The translations under genes were made by a program, and so were the position numbers. From the NCBI RefSeq assembly GCF_000243675.2, contig NZ_AHMM02000017.1, positions 1 to 64,000 of the forward strand: a DNA stretch of 64,000 nt, given 5' to 3'. Source of the stretch: Leptospira inadai serovar Lyme str. 10. GTDB lineage: Bacteria > Spirochaetota > Leptospiria > Leptospirales > Leptospiraceae. Positions 1-9,786 of the stretch are shown piece by piece (the stretch's first letter is position 1; each line of letters starts with the position of its first letter). The notes beneath the pieces are model-generated. The model worked only from the letters and a program-made list of their open reading frames with translations. It had not been told where the DNA came from and did no database searches.

Positions 1-997
1 CCACGACTTTTGTAATAGGCGATAATTTTCTTGCGTCTTCCGAAGTTTGAATCGGAATTGTCGTTAAAAATTTCCATTGAATCGATTCATCGGAAGACCC
101 ATTAATCTCCGTTGCGGATACGGCATACATATCTATACTTTCAAATTCCTTAAATTTAGGAGGCTTTATTGATAACTTTTCGAATCGAATTTCGATTTGG
201 GCCTCTCTGCTGGCTTTTCCTTTTTTTCTTGGAACTGAAATCGTGTATGTATCTACAGGCTTCAAAGTTTCAAGATAGGACCAAGAATGTTCGCCACCTT
301 CGATCCTTCTGTCGTAAACCGCACGTATAAGCAGATCCGGTGCATTTTCACCGGCCTTTACATATTCATGAAATAGTTCGAAAACATCCGCTTCTCTATC
401 GCAAATAAATATATATTTCGCATCCGAATCTTCGGCGAATTCGCATGTCGCTCTATATCCTTGAAGCCATTTTATGCTTTCCTTATTTTCTATAGGCGTT
501 TTCTTTCTTACGTCCCGAGATAAGTGCTTTGAACCTAAACTTAAACGAGTCCACATCTTAAAATCCAAGATTCCTAAAGGTATCCCTTCGGTCGTAAATG
601 CTATCGAAGGATGTAAAAGAAGTCCCTGGTCGAATTCGGAATTCATCGGTCCTAAACCTTCGACTCGAACTCTATTTCGATAATAAATTTCTGTTGTGTC
701 GCTTAATACCAAAACCGTTTCTTGATTTTGAAGTCGCTTCTTTGTTGCGATTGAATGCGGAGTAACAATCTTTTCCGCCGATACATTCGGATTGGAAAAA
801 AAACGATAGGCTGCTTTAGTCCCGGCCCAATTCCCGAATATGTCAGGTAAGCTCGAATCAGTTCGTTTAGACATCGCACTTATGATTTTTTTTAAACGCT
901 TATTTAATCGCTTATCTCCAAGATTCAGCGACAAAAACTCCTCTTCGATCCAATCTAAATCGGTTTCAAAAGTACTACTCCAATGTTTAGTCTTCAT
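1..997 (-). CDS. IS4-family, Tn5-like transposase, partial (C-terminus beyond window)
   Basis: The minus strand is open from position 997 to the window edge and reads as about 332 residues of a transposase. It starts MKTKHWSSTFETDLDWIEEE, then has a WAGTKAAYRFFSNPNVS block near residues 57-71. That block is the typical N-terminal region of the Tn5/IS50-like branch of the IS4 family. An LSDTTEIYY stretch (first catalytic Asp of a DDE transposase) and an ICDREADVFEL stretch (second catalytic Asp) follow in the expected order. The third catalytic residue would lie beyond the window. An in-frame ATG at 1009 is an alternative start; neither has a strong ribosome site. No stop or frameshift is visible in this part. 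The element's other end and inverted repeats cannot be checked here. Family assignment is confident; whether the element is intact is unknown. Confidence 0.82.
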   Translation of the reverse strand, partial: MKTKHWSSTFETDLDWIEEEFLSLNLGDKRLNKRLKKIISAMSKRTDSSLPDIFGNWAGTKAAYRFFSNPNVSAEKIVTPHSIATKKRLQNQETVLVLSDTTEIYYRNRVRVEGLGPMNSEFDQGLLLHPSIAFTTEGIPLGILDFKMWTRLSLGSKHLSRDVRKKTPIENKESIKWLQGYRATCEFAEDSDAKYIFICDREADVFELFHEYVKAGENAPDLLIRAVYDRRIEGGEHSWSYLETLKPVDTYTISVPRKKGKASREAQIEIRFEKLSIKPPKFKEFESIDMYAVSATEINGSSDESIQWKFLTTIPIQTSEDARKLSPITKVV

Positions 998-1180
998 CTT
1001 AGGTCCCATCTAGATCTAAAGACTAAAATTATGAAAAATCTAGTCTTTTTATCCGTCTTGTGGGTAAGGTTATGCTTGTGGGCGGGGGCCGGAGCGAAGC
1101 GGTGGAGAATTGCCTTATTTCACAAAAATCGCGAGAACACAAGCATTTTTCATTTTGAAATTCGTGGTGGAGCTCCCACG

Positions 1181-1476
1181 CAGAGGACAGAGGACAGAGG
1201 TCAGAGGTCAGACGCGTTCGCTTTGCTCACGCTAGACAGAAGCTACTACTAGTTGGAAACCCTCTGAGGCAGAGGAAAGATCCATTCTAACATAGGAATC
1301 TTTTTAAAAATCGTCATTTACACAAAATTGCTGACGCTCCCCGAAAATCCAGTAACACCTCGCTCCGACATAATTCGTTTTTAAAAAAATTCTTGTCAGG
1401 GTAATAGGAATAATTTTCTGTCCTCTGTCCTCTGTCCTCTGTCCTCTGTCCTCTGTCCTCTGTCCTCTGTCCTCTG
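1181..1476 (+). repeat. Heptamer-bounded dispersed element, copy A
   Basis: The left edge has CAGAGGA/CAGAGGT heptamers (1181-1211). They are followed by the core motif GACGCGTTCGCTTTGCTCAC and then CGCTAGACAGAAGCT, which recurs in copy C2 near 47762 and, reverse complemented, in copies B and D. The next section (1252-1300, with GGCAGAGGAAAGATCC) still resembles the other copies. The centre from 1300 to 1415 has diverged or been replaced. The right edge is an array of the complementary heptamer TCCTCTG. The heptamers therefore point inward as an inverted pair around a core, a MITE-like arrangement. No coding potential is seen in the core. Confidence 0.7.
1421..1476 (+). repeat. Perfect tandem array of eight TCCTCTG heptamers
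   Basis: Eight uninterrupted copies of the 7-base unit TCCTCTG run from 1421 to 1476; the unit decays at 1477 (TCCC). The array forms the right end of repeat element copy A and is the longest perfect heptamer run in the window. It lies about 100 bases upstream of the membrane-protein gene at 1574, so any length change would fall in non-coding DNA. Confidence 0.9.
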
Positions 1477-1573
1477 TCCCTAACAATTATCAGTCGAGAA
1501 CGAGTAAAAATCGTATTCCAAGCCGGAGATTCGTAGGAAAATACAGGCCTATAAACGTCACCGGTGAATCCAA

Positions 1574-1960
1574 ATGATTCGATATATTCTTTCTTGGTTC
1601 TTGTTACTCATCTTTGCATTTTTAAACGCTGCCGTTCGTGAGCTGACTTACAAAAGCGTATTCGGAGAATTTCTATCCCACCAGATTTCGGTTTTTACTG
1701 GCATTCTGTTTCTTGCGATTCCGATTTGGTTTATTGCACGGTATCTTCCGTTTCGAAACGCGTCACAGGCGATTAAGGTAGGAATCCTTTGGGTGATCCT
1801 GACTGAAACTTTCGAGTTCCTCATGGTAGTCGTTTCCATGAAGCGGTCTTTTCAGGAATTCCTCCATGCCCATAACCTTTTGGCGGGTCAGTTCTGGATC
1901 ATTATCCTTGTTTGGGTCGGAATTGCTCCCTATCTTTTTTATCGATTGCGAAGCCGATAA
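1574..1960 (+). CDS. Small integral membrane protein of unknown function
   Basis: A 128-residue protein made almost wholly of four hydrophobic segments (about residues 3-20, 38-57, 69-88 and 103-123). It has short loops and a basic C-terminus ending RLRSR. I do not recognise a named family and no catalytic motif is visible. The gene stands alone between a repeat-rich region and the convergent metal-efflux operon, so context gives no function. An ATG start and the consistent membrane-protein composition support a real gene. Confidence 0.6.
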   Translation: MIRYILSWFLLLIFAFLNAAVRELTYKSVFGEFLSHQISVFTGILFLAIPIWFIARYLPFRNASQAIKVGILWVILTETFEFLMVVVSMKRSFQEFLHAHNLLAGQFWIIILVWVGIAPYLFYRLRSR

Positions 1961-2178
1961 GAAAGGATTATTCGCAAAATCAGCTTAGCTCCAGCGCAAG
2001 CTGCAGGAATTTCGAACGACCCGTCGCGACCAAGCAGTATTCATCGCTAATACCGATTCATTTTGTATTCGCAGCGACGACCGATTTCGGAATCGGCTCG
2101 AAGGATCGTCGATCCGACAAAAAAGGCGCCTTCGTTTAGCGCCGTTTAATAATTGAACAAAGAGTAGTGAAGAAGGAT

Positions 2179-5100
2179 TTAAGATTTTCGACCTCTCTTA
2201 GGAACTCCCTTCGATTTAATTCCCTTCCCGTTTCGAACATCGCCGCCGCTCTTTAACGGAGGAGAAAATTCGTCCTCTTCATCAGGATAAACGGAACGGT
2301 ACGCTTCCGGATGAAGAGCGAGAGAATTTCCTTTTACGTTCGATCCGGCAGTCGGGGCATTTCTTTCGCCGACTAAAATCAAGTATAATGACGGAAGAAC
2401 GGTCAACACAAGAAGCATTGCGGAGAATAGTCCACCCACGATCACGGTAGCTAACGGCCTTTGCACGTCCGACCCGACTCCGGAGGCTAACGTAGCGGGA
2501 ATCAATCCAAGCAACGCCAGAAGCATGGTCATCAACATGGGCCGAAGCTGGATCACGGCAGCCTTGGCGACCGCCTCTTTCGTAGATATATCCGGTTCAT
2601 CCTTCAGAAGATGATTCGTCCTGGAAACGAAAAGAACTCCGGACATAGTCGCGATTCCGAAAAGCGAGATAAACCCGACTCCGCCCGATACGTTAAAGTA
2701 ATATCCTCTCAGGAGTAACGCATAAATTCCGCCGACAAGCGAAAGTGGAAGACACGCTAGAGCTACATAAACATATTTAAGGTTTCTATAAAGTAAGTAT
2801 AAAACTCCGAAAATGATCAAAATCGTAAGCGGAATAACCGTGGCCAAACGCGCCCCGACCCGTGCGAGGTTTTCGTACTGCCCCCCGTACCGAACCTGAT
2901 ATCCTTCCGGAAGTTTAACCTTCGCTTCGACTTTCTTTCTCAATTCGTTTACGAAACCACCCTGATCTCTGCCTCGGATATTGGTCCGAACCGTTACGGT
3001 CCTCCGTCCTTCCTGACGGAAAATCATGGTAGGTCCGTCTTCCAGAGTTATTTTCGCCAACTCGGAAAGCGGAATTCGTTCTCCCTTTGGGGAAATAATG
3101 GGCATATTTTCGATGGCTCTCTGGGACGCTCGATAATCCTTCGAAAAGCGAACAACGATACCGAACCTAGCCGGAGTCTTGGGTGGAATGTCCGAAGGTC
3201 CTTCATAAAGAGTGCTGATTCTCTGCATTCCTATCGCCGCTTCGATCATTTGCTGAACGTCGCTTACATTGATTCCATAACGAGCGGCGGCCTCCCGATC
3301 GATACGGATCGTTAGCTGAGAACTATCCGCTTCCTGTTCGATTCCATATTCGCTAGCCCCCTCCATATCCTTGACGATATCCAGAACCTCTTCCCCGATT
3401 TTGCGCATTACTTTCAAATCGTTACCGGATACGAAGACCGCAAGGTCGGCGATCGTTCCCATGATCGCTTCCGATAAGTTATCCATGATCGGCTGAGAAA
3501 AGCTGACTCGAACTCCGGGCAGCCCGGCTTCCAAATCGTTTCTCATCCGCAATAGAAGCTCTTGTTTAGTGATTTTTTCCTTCCAATCGTCATAGTCCTT
3601 TAAGCCGACCAAGACCTCCAAACGATTCGGAGGAAGAGGATCGGTTCCGTCGTCGTTCCTTCCGAGTTGCGATAGTACTACGTTTACCTGCTCGTTTTTA
3701 TATATGAGCTGCCGTATTTTAGGAATGAACTTCCGGGATTCGGGTAACGAGATTCCGACGGGGAAGAAGATCCGTAAATTGAATCCGCCCTCGTCCATTT
3801 CCGGCAAAAATTCCGTCCCCAACTTAAAGCCGCCGATGATCAGTAGCGCGAGAACGATTGTGAAGCAGTACGTGACGACTTTTTTGGAACGTTCAACCAA
3901 ATACTCTATGAGTTTCTTATACCGAATCTCGACCCACCCATAGATCGGATTATGCCATTCAATCGGTCCGGGATTAGCGGATTCGAAGTATTTTCTGTAC
4001 AAAAACGACATCGCTACCGGAATCACCGTCATAGCAAAAACAAGCGCTCCGAGGATCGCGAAAGAAATCGTAAATGCCATAGGTTTAAACAAACGGCCCT
4101 CGATTCTTTCAAAAGAGAAAATCGGTAGATAGGCAAGAACGATGATCAAGATGGAAAACAGGATTTCCGTACCGACTTCCGCCGCGGAATCCCGAGTAAA
4201 CGCCAATATACCGTTTTGTTTTTCCGCAGGAGTAGCGTCCCTGTATCGCCTCATGATATTTTCGACCATGATGACGGCGCCGTCCACAATGATTCCGAAA
4301 TCGATGGCACCCAAAGACAGGAGGCTTGCAGGAATTCCGGTTAAATTCATGAGCAAGAACGCAAAAAGCATCGCAAACGGAATGGTTGCTACAACTACAA
4401 GGGAGGCTTTTACACTTCCTATAAAGAATATCAAAACAAGACTTACGACGACGATCCCTTCGATAAGAGTCCGCCCGATGGTTCGTAAAGTATAATTCAC
4501 AAGATCCGTTCGATCGTAGGTAGTCCGAAGTCTGACTCCGTCCGGCAGATAGTTTTCATTGATCTCTTTTACCTTCGCACGGATCCGTTCTCCCATTTCG
4601 TTGGGATCTCCCCAACGCCGCATGGCGACCAATCCTTGAACGGATGAATCTACGTCGATTAAGCCTTCATGGTCGTTCTGGATCGTAAAACCGAGCACCC
4701 CGCTCGGAATCGGATGTGAAATCTCCACGGTTCCCAAGTCACGAACATAGACCGGTACGCCGTTCACGGTCTTAACTACGATATCTTCGATGTGTTTCGG
4801 TTCCCGGATCGCTCCTAAGGAGCGAATCGGAAATCCTTGTTCACCTTGTAGGAGCAGGTTTCCGCCGGTATTCAAGTTATTCGCCTGAATCGCTTGGATA
4901 ACGTCGTTGATGGTTAATTTATAACGGACCAGCTTGTCGGGAGATGTTACGACGTGAAACTGCTTCGGAAGACCGCCGAACGTGACCACGTCCGCTATTC
5001 CGGGAATCTGTAGCATCTTAGGCATCACGATCCAGTCTTGGATCGACCTTAGTTCCATCGCGGTATGGTTCTGAGAGGATTCCACAACGTAGCGAAAGAT

Positions 5101-5508
5101 TTCACCGACGGGAGAACTCATCGGTCCGAGCGAAGGTTCCACTTCGGGAGGAATGTCCGCGTCCCTCACCCTCTCCAAGAGTCGCATCCTTGCGAAGTAA
5201 TCGTCGGTCCCATCCTCGAATACGAATTGAAAAACGACCAACCCGTTGATCGTTCTCGAACGACGAACCACAACCCTTGGAATCGCATTCAATACCCGCT
5301 CGATGGGCAAAGTCACACGTTCTTCCACCTCGACTGCGGCTTTTCCGGGAAATTTAGCGATCAGTCGGACTTGCGTGTCCGCGATATCGGAATATGCTTC
5401 TTTTCTAATATCTATCCAAGCCCAAATTCCTAAGAGCACGGCAAGTCCGGCCGCAATCAAAGTGGATATCCTAAAATTCAGAACTCCTTCGATCAGCCTG
5501 CGAATCAT
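2179..5508 (-). CDS. czcA: Heavy-metal efflux RND pump, CzcA/CusA family
   Basis: The 1109-residue protein has the full architecture of an HME-type RND transporter. There is one N-terminal membrane helix, a large periplasmic porter domain, a block of membrane helices starting around residue 345, a second porter domain and a final helix block. The membrane motif [18 protein letters not shown] carries the two Asp and one Glu of the heavy-metal (CzcA/CusA) subgroup, which distinguishes it from drug pumps of the AcrB group. It should use the proton gradient to export a divalent or monovalent metal from the periplasm through an adaptor and outer-membrane channel. It is slightly longer than usual because of a polar, basic C-terminal tail. 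Its ATG overlaps the stop of the preceding gene by 4 bp, so it is the last gene of the operon. The metal cannot be told from sequence. Confidence 0.93.
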   Translation of the reverse strand: MIRRLIEGVLNFRISTLIAAGLAVLLGIWAWIDIRKEAYSDIADTQVRLIAKFPGKAAVEVEERVTLPIERVLNAIPRVVVRRSRTINGLVVFQFVFEDGTDDYFARMRLLERVRDADIPPEVEPSLGPMSSPVGEIFRYVVESSQNHTAMELRSIQDWIVMPKMLQIPGIADVVTFGGLPKQFHVVTSPDKLVRYKLTINDVIQAIQANNLNTGGNLLLQGEQGFPIRSLGAIREPKHIEDIVVKTVNGVPVYVRDLGTVEISHPIPSGVLGFTIQNDHEGLIDVDSSVQGLVAMRRWGDPNEMGERIRAKVKEINENYLPDGVRLRTTYDRTDLVNYTLRTIGRTLIEGIVVVSLVLIFFIGSVKASLVVVATIPFAMLFAFLLMNLTGIPASLLSLGAIDFGIIVDGAVIMVENIMRRYRDATPAEKQNGILAFTRDSAAEVGTEILFSILIIVLAYLPIFSFERIEGRLFKPMAFTISFAILGALVFAMTVIPVAMSFLYRKYFESANPGPIEWHNPIYGWVEIRYKKLIEYLVERSKKVVTYCFTIVLALLIIGGFKLGTEFLPEMDEGGFNLRIFFPVGISLPESRKFIPKIRQLIYKNEQVNVVLSQLGRNDDGTDPLPPNRLEVLVGLKDYDDWKEKITKQELLLRMRNDLEAGLPGVRVSFSQPIMDNLSEAIMGTIADLAVFVSGNDLKVMRKIGEEVLDIVKDMEGASEYGIEQEADSSQLTIRIDREAAARYGINVSDVQQMIEAAIGMQRISTLYEGPSDIPPKTPARFGIVVRFSKDYRASQRAIENMPIISPKGERIPLSELAKITLEDGPTMIFRQEGRRTVTVRTNIRGRDQGGFVNELRKKVEAKVKLPEGYQVRYGGQYENLARVGARLATVIPLTILIIFGVLYLLYRNLKYVYVALACLPLSLVGGIYALLLRGYYFNVSGGVGFISLFGIATMSGVLFVSRTNHLLKDEPDISTKEAVAKAAVIQLRPMLMTMLLALLGLIPATLASGVGSDVQRPLATVIVGGLFSAMLLVLTVLPSLYLILVGERNAPTAGSNVKGNSLALHPEAYRSVYPDEEDEFSPPLKSGGDVRNGKGIKSKGVPKRGRKS

Positions 5509-6245
5509 TGACTAGACCTTGTATCGAACATATAGCCCATCTGAAGCAGCAGTTGCGGATTCGTATAATTTCCTTGGCCGATTCCGGCTCCGACTTGCAA
5601 AAAGAAATTCCCGAGCAGAATATCGTATGTCAAGCCTATGTATCTTTGGCTTAAATGAACTTTCTGGTTGTCGCGGCTCTTATATTCTAAATACGTTTCG
5701 AGAGTGGGGTTCTGATTCGCGACTGCGGACCGAATGATCGTATCCTCGAAAGTAGGATTTCTATGCTGATAACCCGGTACATCGATTGCCGTTGGGTAGC
5801 TGTTTTGTCCGCCGTGAGCAACTTGAGGAGCATACGGGTCCACTGCAAAGGCTCCCGCAACAACGGAAATACTGTGTGCGATCACGGGTGTTTTCCAGAA
5901 ACTATACCCTAGATCGACTTGGCCTCCCCACCAATGAGGTCTCCAATGCATACCGGAAGCGCGAATCACTATATCTTTATAATAATATCCTAAATTCAAA
6001 TTTGCACTTCCCGGGGACCCGATCGTCGCACCATAGACTAAAAAGTTCGTGATCTTGGGCTGTTTTTTTCCGTCGGAAACCACCATCGGCTCGTCTTTAC
6101 CGAATCTCGTCTTTCGATCCGGTTCCGGAGTCCACTCGGGTTGATCCAATTCTTTGGAAGAAGTCCCGCCGGTTTGCTGGGCGGACAACGGAATTACGGA
6201 ATAAAGTAATAAGGTTAAAAAGATTAATGTACGGCAATATTGCAT
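5505..6245 (-). CDS. Secreted, probably outer-membrane, protein inside the metal-efflux operon; function unknown
   Basis: A 246-residue protein with a clear signal peptide ending near SAQ (residues 21-23). A polar linker follows, then a body of alternating glycine/aromatic-rich strands (for example LNLGYYYKD and VDLGYSFW) ending in [10 protein letters not shown]. The strand pattern suggests a small outer-membrane beta-barrel or barrel-like protein; this is inference. It sits between the adaptor gene (4 bp away) and the pump gene (4-bp overlap), so it is almost certainly co-expressed with the efflux complex. Typical czcCBA operons have no gene at this place. I do not recognise the family. Confidence 0.68.
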   Translation of the reverse strand: MQYCRTLIFLTLLLYSVIPLSAQQTGGTSSKELDQPEWTPEPDRKTRFGKDEPMVVSDGKKQPKITNFLVYGATIGSPGSANLNLGYYYKDIVIRASGMHWRPHWWGGQVDLGYSFWKTPVIAHSISVVAGAFAVDPYAPQVAHGGQNSYPTAIDVPGYQHRNPTFEDTIIRSAVANQNPTLETYLEYKSRDNQKVHLSQRYIGLTYDILLGNFFLQVGAGIGQGNYTNPQLLLQMGYMFDTRSSQ

Positions 6246-6249
6246 AAAG

Positions 6250-7251
6250 TTAGAATCCGAAACTTAATCCTTTTAAGAGAATCGCGCCTTCTACAACGAC
6301 TCGGTCTCCTCGTGTAAGTCCCTCCAAAACGTTCACTCTTTCTCGACTGGATATGCCTAAGATAACTTCCCTACGAAAGAATTCGCCCGGCGACTCCTCT
6401 ACAAAAACATAATTTTTGCCTTCGACGGTTATGATCGAATTAAACGGTAAGACGACCGAATCACCGCTTGTTTCCTCCGGGAACTTGACGATGGCGTACA
6501 TTCCGGGTTTTAATTTAAAGCCGTCGTTCATGATCTCGATTCGCACTTTAACGGTTCGAGTAAACGGGTCCACGTTATCGCCTAACGCCTCGGCTACTCC
6601 GATCCATTCCTTATCGGGAAAGGAAGAAAACTTTACTTTTACTCTTTTTCCTTTCTTTAGATTCTGTAATTGAGATTCGGGAACATCGCACATAATCCAA
6701 GCGGTCTTGGGTCCGGACTTTCCGAGCATCGCCGGGTTTAGGCCAACTGCTCTTAATTTTCCTTCGAATTCGGCGAGTTCGGCGGCATCGTTGTCCGCAT
6801 TCGTCTCGGCTTCCACCAAATCCTTCTCCGTCGCAACTCTATGCTTAAACATATCTTGAATCCTAGCGAGATTCTTCCGGGAGCGGTTTAGGCTGTTCTT
6901 AGAATGGATATAACCGACGTAGAGATCGTTCAATTCCGCAGATTCAAAAAGTACGATGCGTTCTCCCTCGCCGGACACCGAAGGAGCCATAGTCGCGATT
7001 AAACGGGCAGGAGCTTCCACGTTCACAAAATCGCCGTCTTGGCCGATCGCCATCGTCTTGATGATCGCTAAGCCAGGGCTATTTTCTTTGAATTCGATTC
7101 GTTCGCCGTTTTCCGAAACGATGGGTTTTCCCGGCGGACGAACATTTTTTTTCTGCCCCCTACCGATACCTAAGGAAGCAACCGAACCGATCCCGGCCAA
7201 AACGAGTAGAGTGAGCCAAAAGCGACTTTTTTTAGATAAGTTAAATTTCAT
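6250..7251 (-). CDS. RND efflux periplasmic adaptor (membrane fusion protein, CzcB/CusB type)
   Basis: The 333-residue protein begins with a basic stretch and one membrane helix (residues 11-30). It then shows the fold order of a membrane fusion protein: an N-terminal strand region, a helical hairpin at about 115-165 and a barrel region with [18 protein letters not shown] membrane-proximal domain follows, with typical text around [19 protein letters not shown] and [12 protein letters not shown]. It should bridge the inner-membrane pump and the TolC-type channel. The gene lies 11 bp after the channel gene and 4 bp before the barrel-like protein. The helical hairpin is short, as in metal-type adaptors. 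Confidence 0.87.
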   Translation of the reverse strand: MKFNLSKKSRFWLTLLVLAGIGSVASLGIGRGQKKNVRPPGKPIVSENGERIEFKENSPGLAIIKTMAIGQDGDFVNVEAPARLIATMAPSVSGEGERIVLFESAELNDLYVGYIHSKNSLNRSRKNLARIQDMFKHRVATEKDLVEAETNADNDAAELAEFEGKLRAVGLNPAMLGKSGPKTAWIMCDVPESQLQNLKKGKRVKVKFSSFPDKEWIGVAEALGDNVDPFTRTVKVRIEIMNDGFKLKPGMYAIVKFPEETSGDSVVLPFNSIITVEGKNYVFVEESPGEFFRREVILGISSRERVNVLEGLTRGDRVVVEGAILLKGLSFGF

Positions 7252-7262
7252 TCGAATGCTTC

Positions 7263-8672
7263 CTAATTATTTCCGGATTCTACGGAGGGTTTATTTGGAA
7301 CCAGTACGCCCGATCCCACGGAGTAATTTACGCCTTCTATCGCATCCATTCTGTCGGTCTGAAGCCTAAGCATCTCGACGATACTCGAACGGTAAGTCTC
7401 GAAAAAATCCGCAAATTCCAAAACTGATATATAACGTTTTTCGTAACTTAGAATCATATCCTGCGCTAAATCGGTATAATCCTTAGTATACGTATTTCTA
7501 AAACGACGGTACAGGCCGTCCTTGGCCTTTGCGGTGGCCAAAGCAACGTTCACTTCGTTCTCGACTTCCAAGATTCTGTTTTTCAATTCCTGTTTCTTGA
7601 CTAAAATGGATTTTTCGGCAGCTTTGATATTTCCCTGATTTCTATCAAAAATCGGAATATTCAACTGTGCGGTTACGCCCCAATAGTTCTGAAACGCGGT
7701 TCCACCGCGGTTGTACATCGGTCCGAAGGATAAGTCCGGTATCGCATTCGCATGCTGGAGTTCCAGATTCGCCTCTTCGTAGCGCAATGCTTGCACTGCC
7801 TTGCGTAAATCGGGTCGGTACTCCCTGGCGGTCTGAACGATTTCCGCGAGTTTTATTTTAGCCAGATCGATTCCCTCTACAAAATCCTGATTTAGGACAG
7901 GCTCGATGGCAATGCCTTGATCCATATATTTTTCTTCGTTTAATAAAACTCTTAGATCGGCTTCCTTCTCGAGAACTTTGATTCGTAAGTCCTCTCTTTC
8001 CTTACGAAGAAAAAATAATAACGCTTTCAATCGCAACAGTTCGGCTTGTAGAATCGCTCTTCTCTTATACGCTAGTTCCGCCGAAGAAACCGTCTTTTCC
8101 AGAGCTTCCAAACTACCGTCGTAAAAGGAGATCGCTTCCCTGTAATAATGAATAAAATACAGGGTCCTTCTCAGTTTGGAGAGCAGTGCCCGAGCCAAAT
8201 CGTAGAATTCCTGCTCCCCCATCTTCGCATTCAATTCGGCGACACGAATTCGTTTATCAATTTTGCCGCCCAATAGGAATAACTGCTGGATTTGATAGAC
8301 GGTTTGTCCGGATCGCGTGAAGTCGAAGTACCGCCGAGTCGGTTCGGCAAAAATACTTTGATCTATAAAAATATTCGGGTTCGCATACAATCCGGCCTGC
8401 TCGATTCCCGCCTTCCGGGCGTCGATATCGTATTTTGCCGCCAATAAAAGTAGGTTATTCTTCCAAAGAAGTTCCTCGGCTTTTGCCATGTCCAAACGAA
8501 CTTTTAACCGCTCCGGCTCCGAATTTTCAGAAGATATTTTTTGATCCGCTGCGGCACCGTTTTCAAAAACGAGGTCATCCTTCGGAGCAATTAGCTTACC
8601 CGGAGCTTTCGTTTCGGAACTTTGAACGTTTGCCGTTGCCAGTATGAGCAGCGCGAGTACTTTTTTCTTCAT
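7263..8672 (-). CDS. TolC-family outer-membrane efflux channel (CzcC/CusC type)
   Basis: The 469-residue protein has an N-terminal signal peptide ([18 protein letters not shown]). It shows the two-fold repeated long-helix pattern of outer-membrane efflux proteins: [26 protein letters not shown] in the first half and [14 protein letters not shown] with [14 protein letters not shown] in the second. It would form the outer-membrane and periplasmic tunnel of the metal pump. It is followed directly by the adaptor gene. A substrate cannot be assigned from the channel. Confidence 0.88.
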   Translation of the reverse strand: MKKKVLALLILATANVQSSETKAPGKLIAPKDDLVFENGAAADQKISSENSEPERLKVRLDMAKAEELLWKNNLLLLAAKYDIDARKAGIEQAGLYANPNIFIDQSIFAEPTRRYFDFTRSGQTVYQIQQLFLLGGKIDKRIRVAELNAKMGEQEFYDLARALLSKLRRTLYFIHYYREAISFYDGSLEALEKTVSSAELAYKRRAILQAELLRLKALLFFLRKEREDLRIKVLEKEADLRVLLNEEKYMDQGIAIEPVLNQDFVEGIDLAKIKLAEIVQTAREYRPDLRKAVQALRYEEANLELQHANAIPDLSFGPMYNRGGTAFQNYWGVTAQLNIPIFDRNQGNIKAAEKSILVKKQELKNRILEVENEVNVALATAKAKDGLYRRFRNTYTKDYTDLAQDMILSYEKRYISVLEFADFFETYRSSIVEMLRLQTDRMDAIEGVNYSVGSGVLVPNKPSVESGNN

Positions 8673-8809
8673 ATTACGTTTGGATTTTCCGTGTCCTATA
8701 GATCGAATTTTCAGGTCGCTTAGTGGAAAGCATGCAAATAAGACAATTGAGCAGGTACGATACCCAGTTTACAGGGAAATATACCCGGCTAGTCTTGTTT
8801 GAGTATGCC

Positions 8810-9166
8810 TTAGGAAACTGCGGGCGGAGGGAGATTGGTCAGCAGGAAGGAAACGAAGAGCTTGGACCAAGTTTCTTCCCTAAATAAGATATTACCGGAA
8901 AAGAAAACGAAAGGAGTCCATGGAGAATAAGACGGGCTATTTGCGATAAATTCCACCGGTCGGCTGTCTCTTTCACGGGCCGGTGCAAAGAATAAGGGCT
9001 CCGAATCGGATAAATCCGATTCGATAAACGACACTTGGTCTCCCTTCTTAGAGAAAACGCTGAATGACTTCCCTGTCTCCGGCTGATCAATCAGGTCGAT
9101 CGAAGAGGAAAATAGTACTAGAACGACCTGGAGAACGACTAGGATACTGTAATGGAAGCGTCGCAC
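8810..9166 (-). CDS. Small membrane-anchored or secreted protein upstream of the efflux operon
   Basis: The 118-residue protein starts MRRFHYSILVVLQVVLVLFS, a signal anchor or signal peptide, and has a second hydrophobic stretch (WSKLFVSFLLTNLPPPAVS) at its end. No cysteine or histidine metal motif is seen and I do not recognise the family. It is in the same direction as the TolC gene but 137 bp upstream, so it could be the first gene of the operon or separately transcribed. An overlapping frame on the same strand (8839-9090) is taken to be a shadow. Moderate confidence that it is a gene. Confidence 0.5.
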   Translation of the reverse strand: MRRFHYSILVVLQVVLVLFSSSIDLIDQPETGKSFSVFSKKGDQVSFIESDLSDSEPLFFAPARERDSRPVEFIANSPSYSPWTPFVFFSGNILFREETWSKLFVSFLLTNLPPPAVS

Positions 9167-9306
9167 TATGGTGTCAGGGAATTATGAGGCACTTATTAGT
9201 CAAGTATTTTCAATTTAAATAATTATGATCTCTTTGCAACCGGAGCCGTGCTCCAGTAGATGCTTAATTTTTATACCGAATTCGATTTATAGTTCAGCCA
9301 TTCAGA

Positions 9307-9786
9307 TTAACGGATCGGGTCGGGCGGAGTGTGCAAAACCTTTACCACTGCCCCGCGCTGAAAACGGATTCTGATTTCCTTATCCGGTCTGGAACCTTCG
9401 GCATATTTACAAATCGGTCGAGTATACACCCATTCTTCCATTCCCGGCGCCCAATTATTGATGGTCATTTTTTCATCAGGATCTCCGATCTGGTTCTTCA
9501 CGTACAATTGGTTTTGGTAGAGAAGGGAATGGATGAGTTCGGAGCGGATCCGGAGCTTCGCTTTTTCCTCCGCGGATAATTGGGGCGGTGCGACTCCCAA
9601 AACGCTTACATCCGCATCCGGAATCGATTTTAGGACGAATTCCTTACACTTACTGTCATCCGAAAACGTGGTCATGCACTCGTCGTACAATTGTCTAGGC
9701 GTTCTAGCTTCTCTTCCAGTGGGTCGGAGAAAGCTACAATCCATGAGCGGCAAAAGTAAAAGAACTGTAATACTTCTTAGTTTCAT
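9307..9786 (-). CDS. Putative lipoprotein, translationally coupled to secA
   Basis: A 159-residue protein with a basic start, a hydrophobic core and a cysteine at residue 17 in LLPLMDCS. This fits the relaxed spirochaetal lipobox, although Asp before the cysteine is unusual. The mature part has a conserved-looking [20 protein letters not shown] segment and no known domain. Its ATG overlaps the stop of secA by 4 bp, so its expression is tied to secA. Function unknown. Confidence 0.65.
   Translation of the reverse strand: MKLRSITVLLLLPLMDCSFLRPTGREARTPRQLYDECMTTFSDDSKCKEFVLKSIPDADVSVLGVAPPQLSAEEKAKLRIRSELIHSLLYQNQLYVKNQIGDPDEKMTINNWAPGMEEWVYTRPICKYAEGSRPDKEIRIRFQRGAVVKVLHTPPDPIR

Larger units (their letters stand above)
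1010..1573. other. Gene-free region between transposase and small membrane protein, holding a heptamer-bounded repeat element
   Basis: No convincing gene lies in these roughly 560 bases. The stretch next to the transposase (1010-1140) is probably the terminal part of the insertion sequence, but the opposite end is needed to define its inverted repeat. From about 1181 to 1476 it holds a copy of the dispersed heptamer element. Short open frames here encode only the heptamer periodicity (TEDRGQ-type peptides) and are not considered genes. Confidence 0.6.

Noticed and set aside
1181..1476. Heptamer arrays as a CRISPR-like array
   Set aside because: The unit is 7 bases without spacers of constant length, and no cas gene is present.
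983..1486. Short open frames across the heptamer repeat (including one encoding repeated TEDRGQR)
   Set aside because: They are translations of non-coding heptamer sequence, have no ribosome sites, and occur wherever the repeat occurs.
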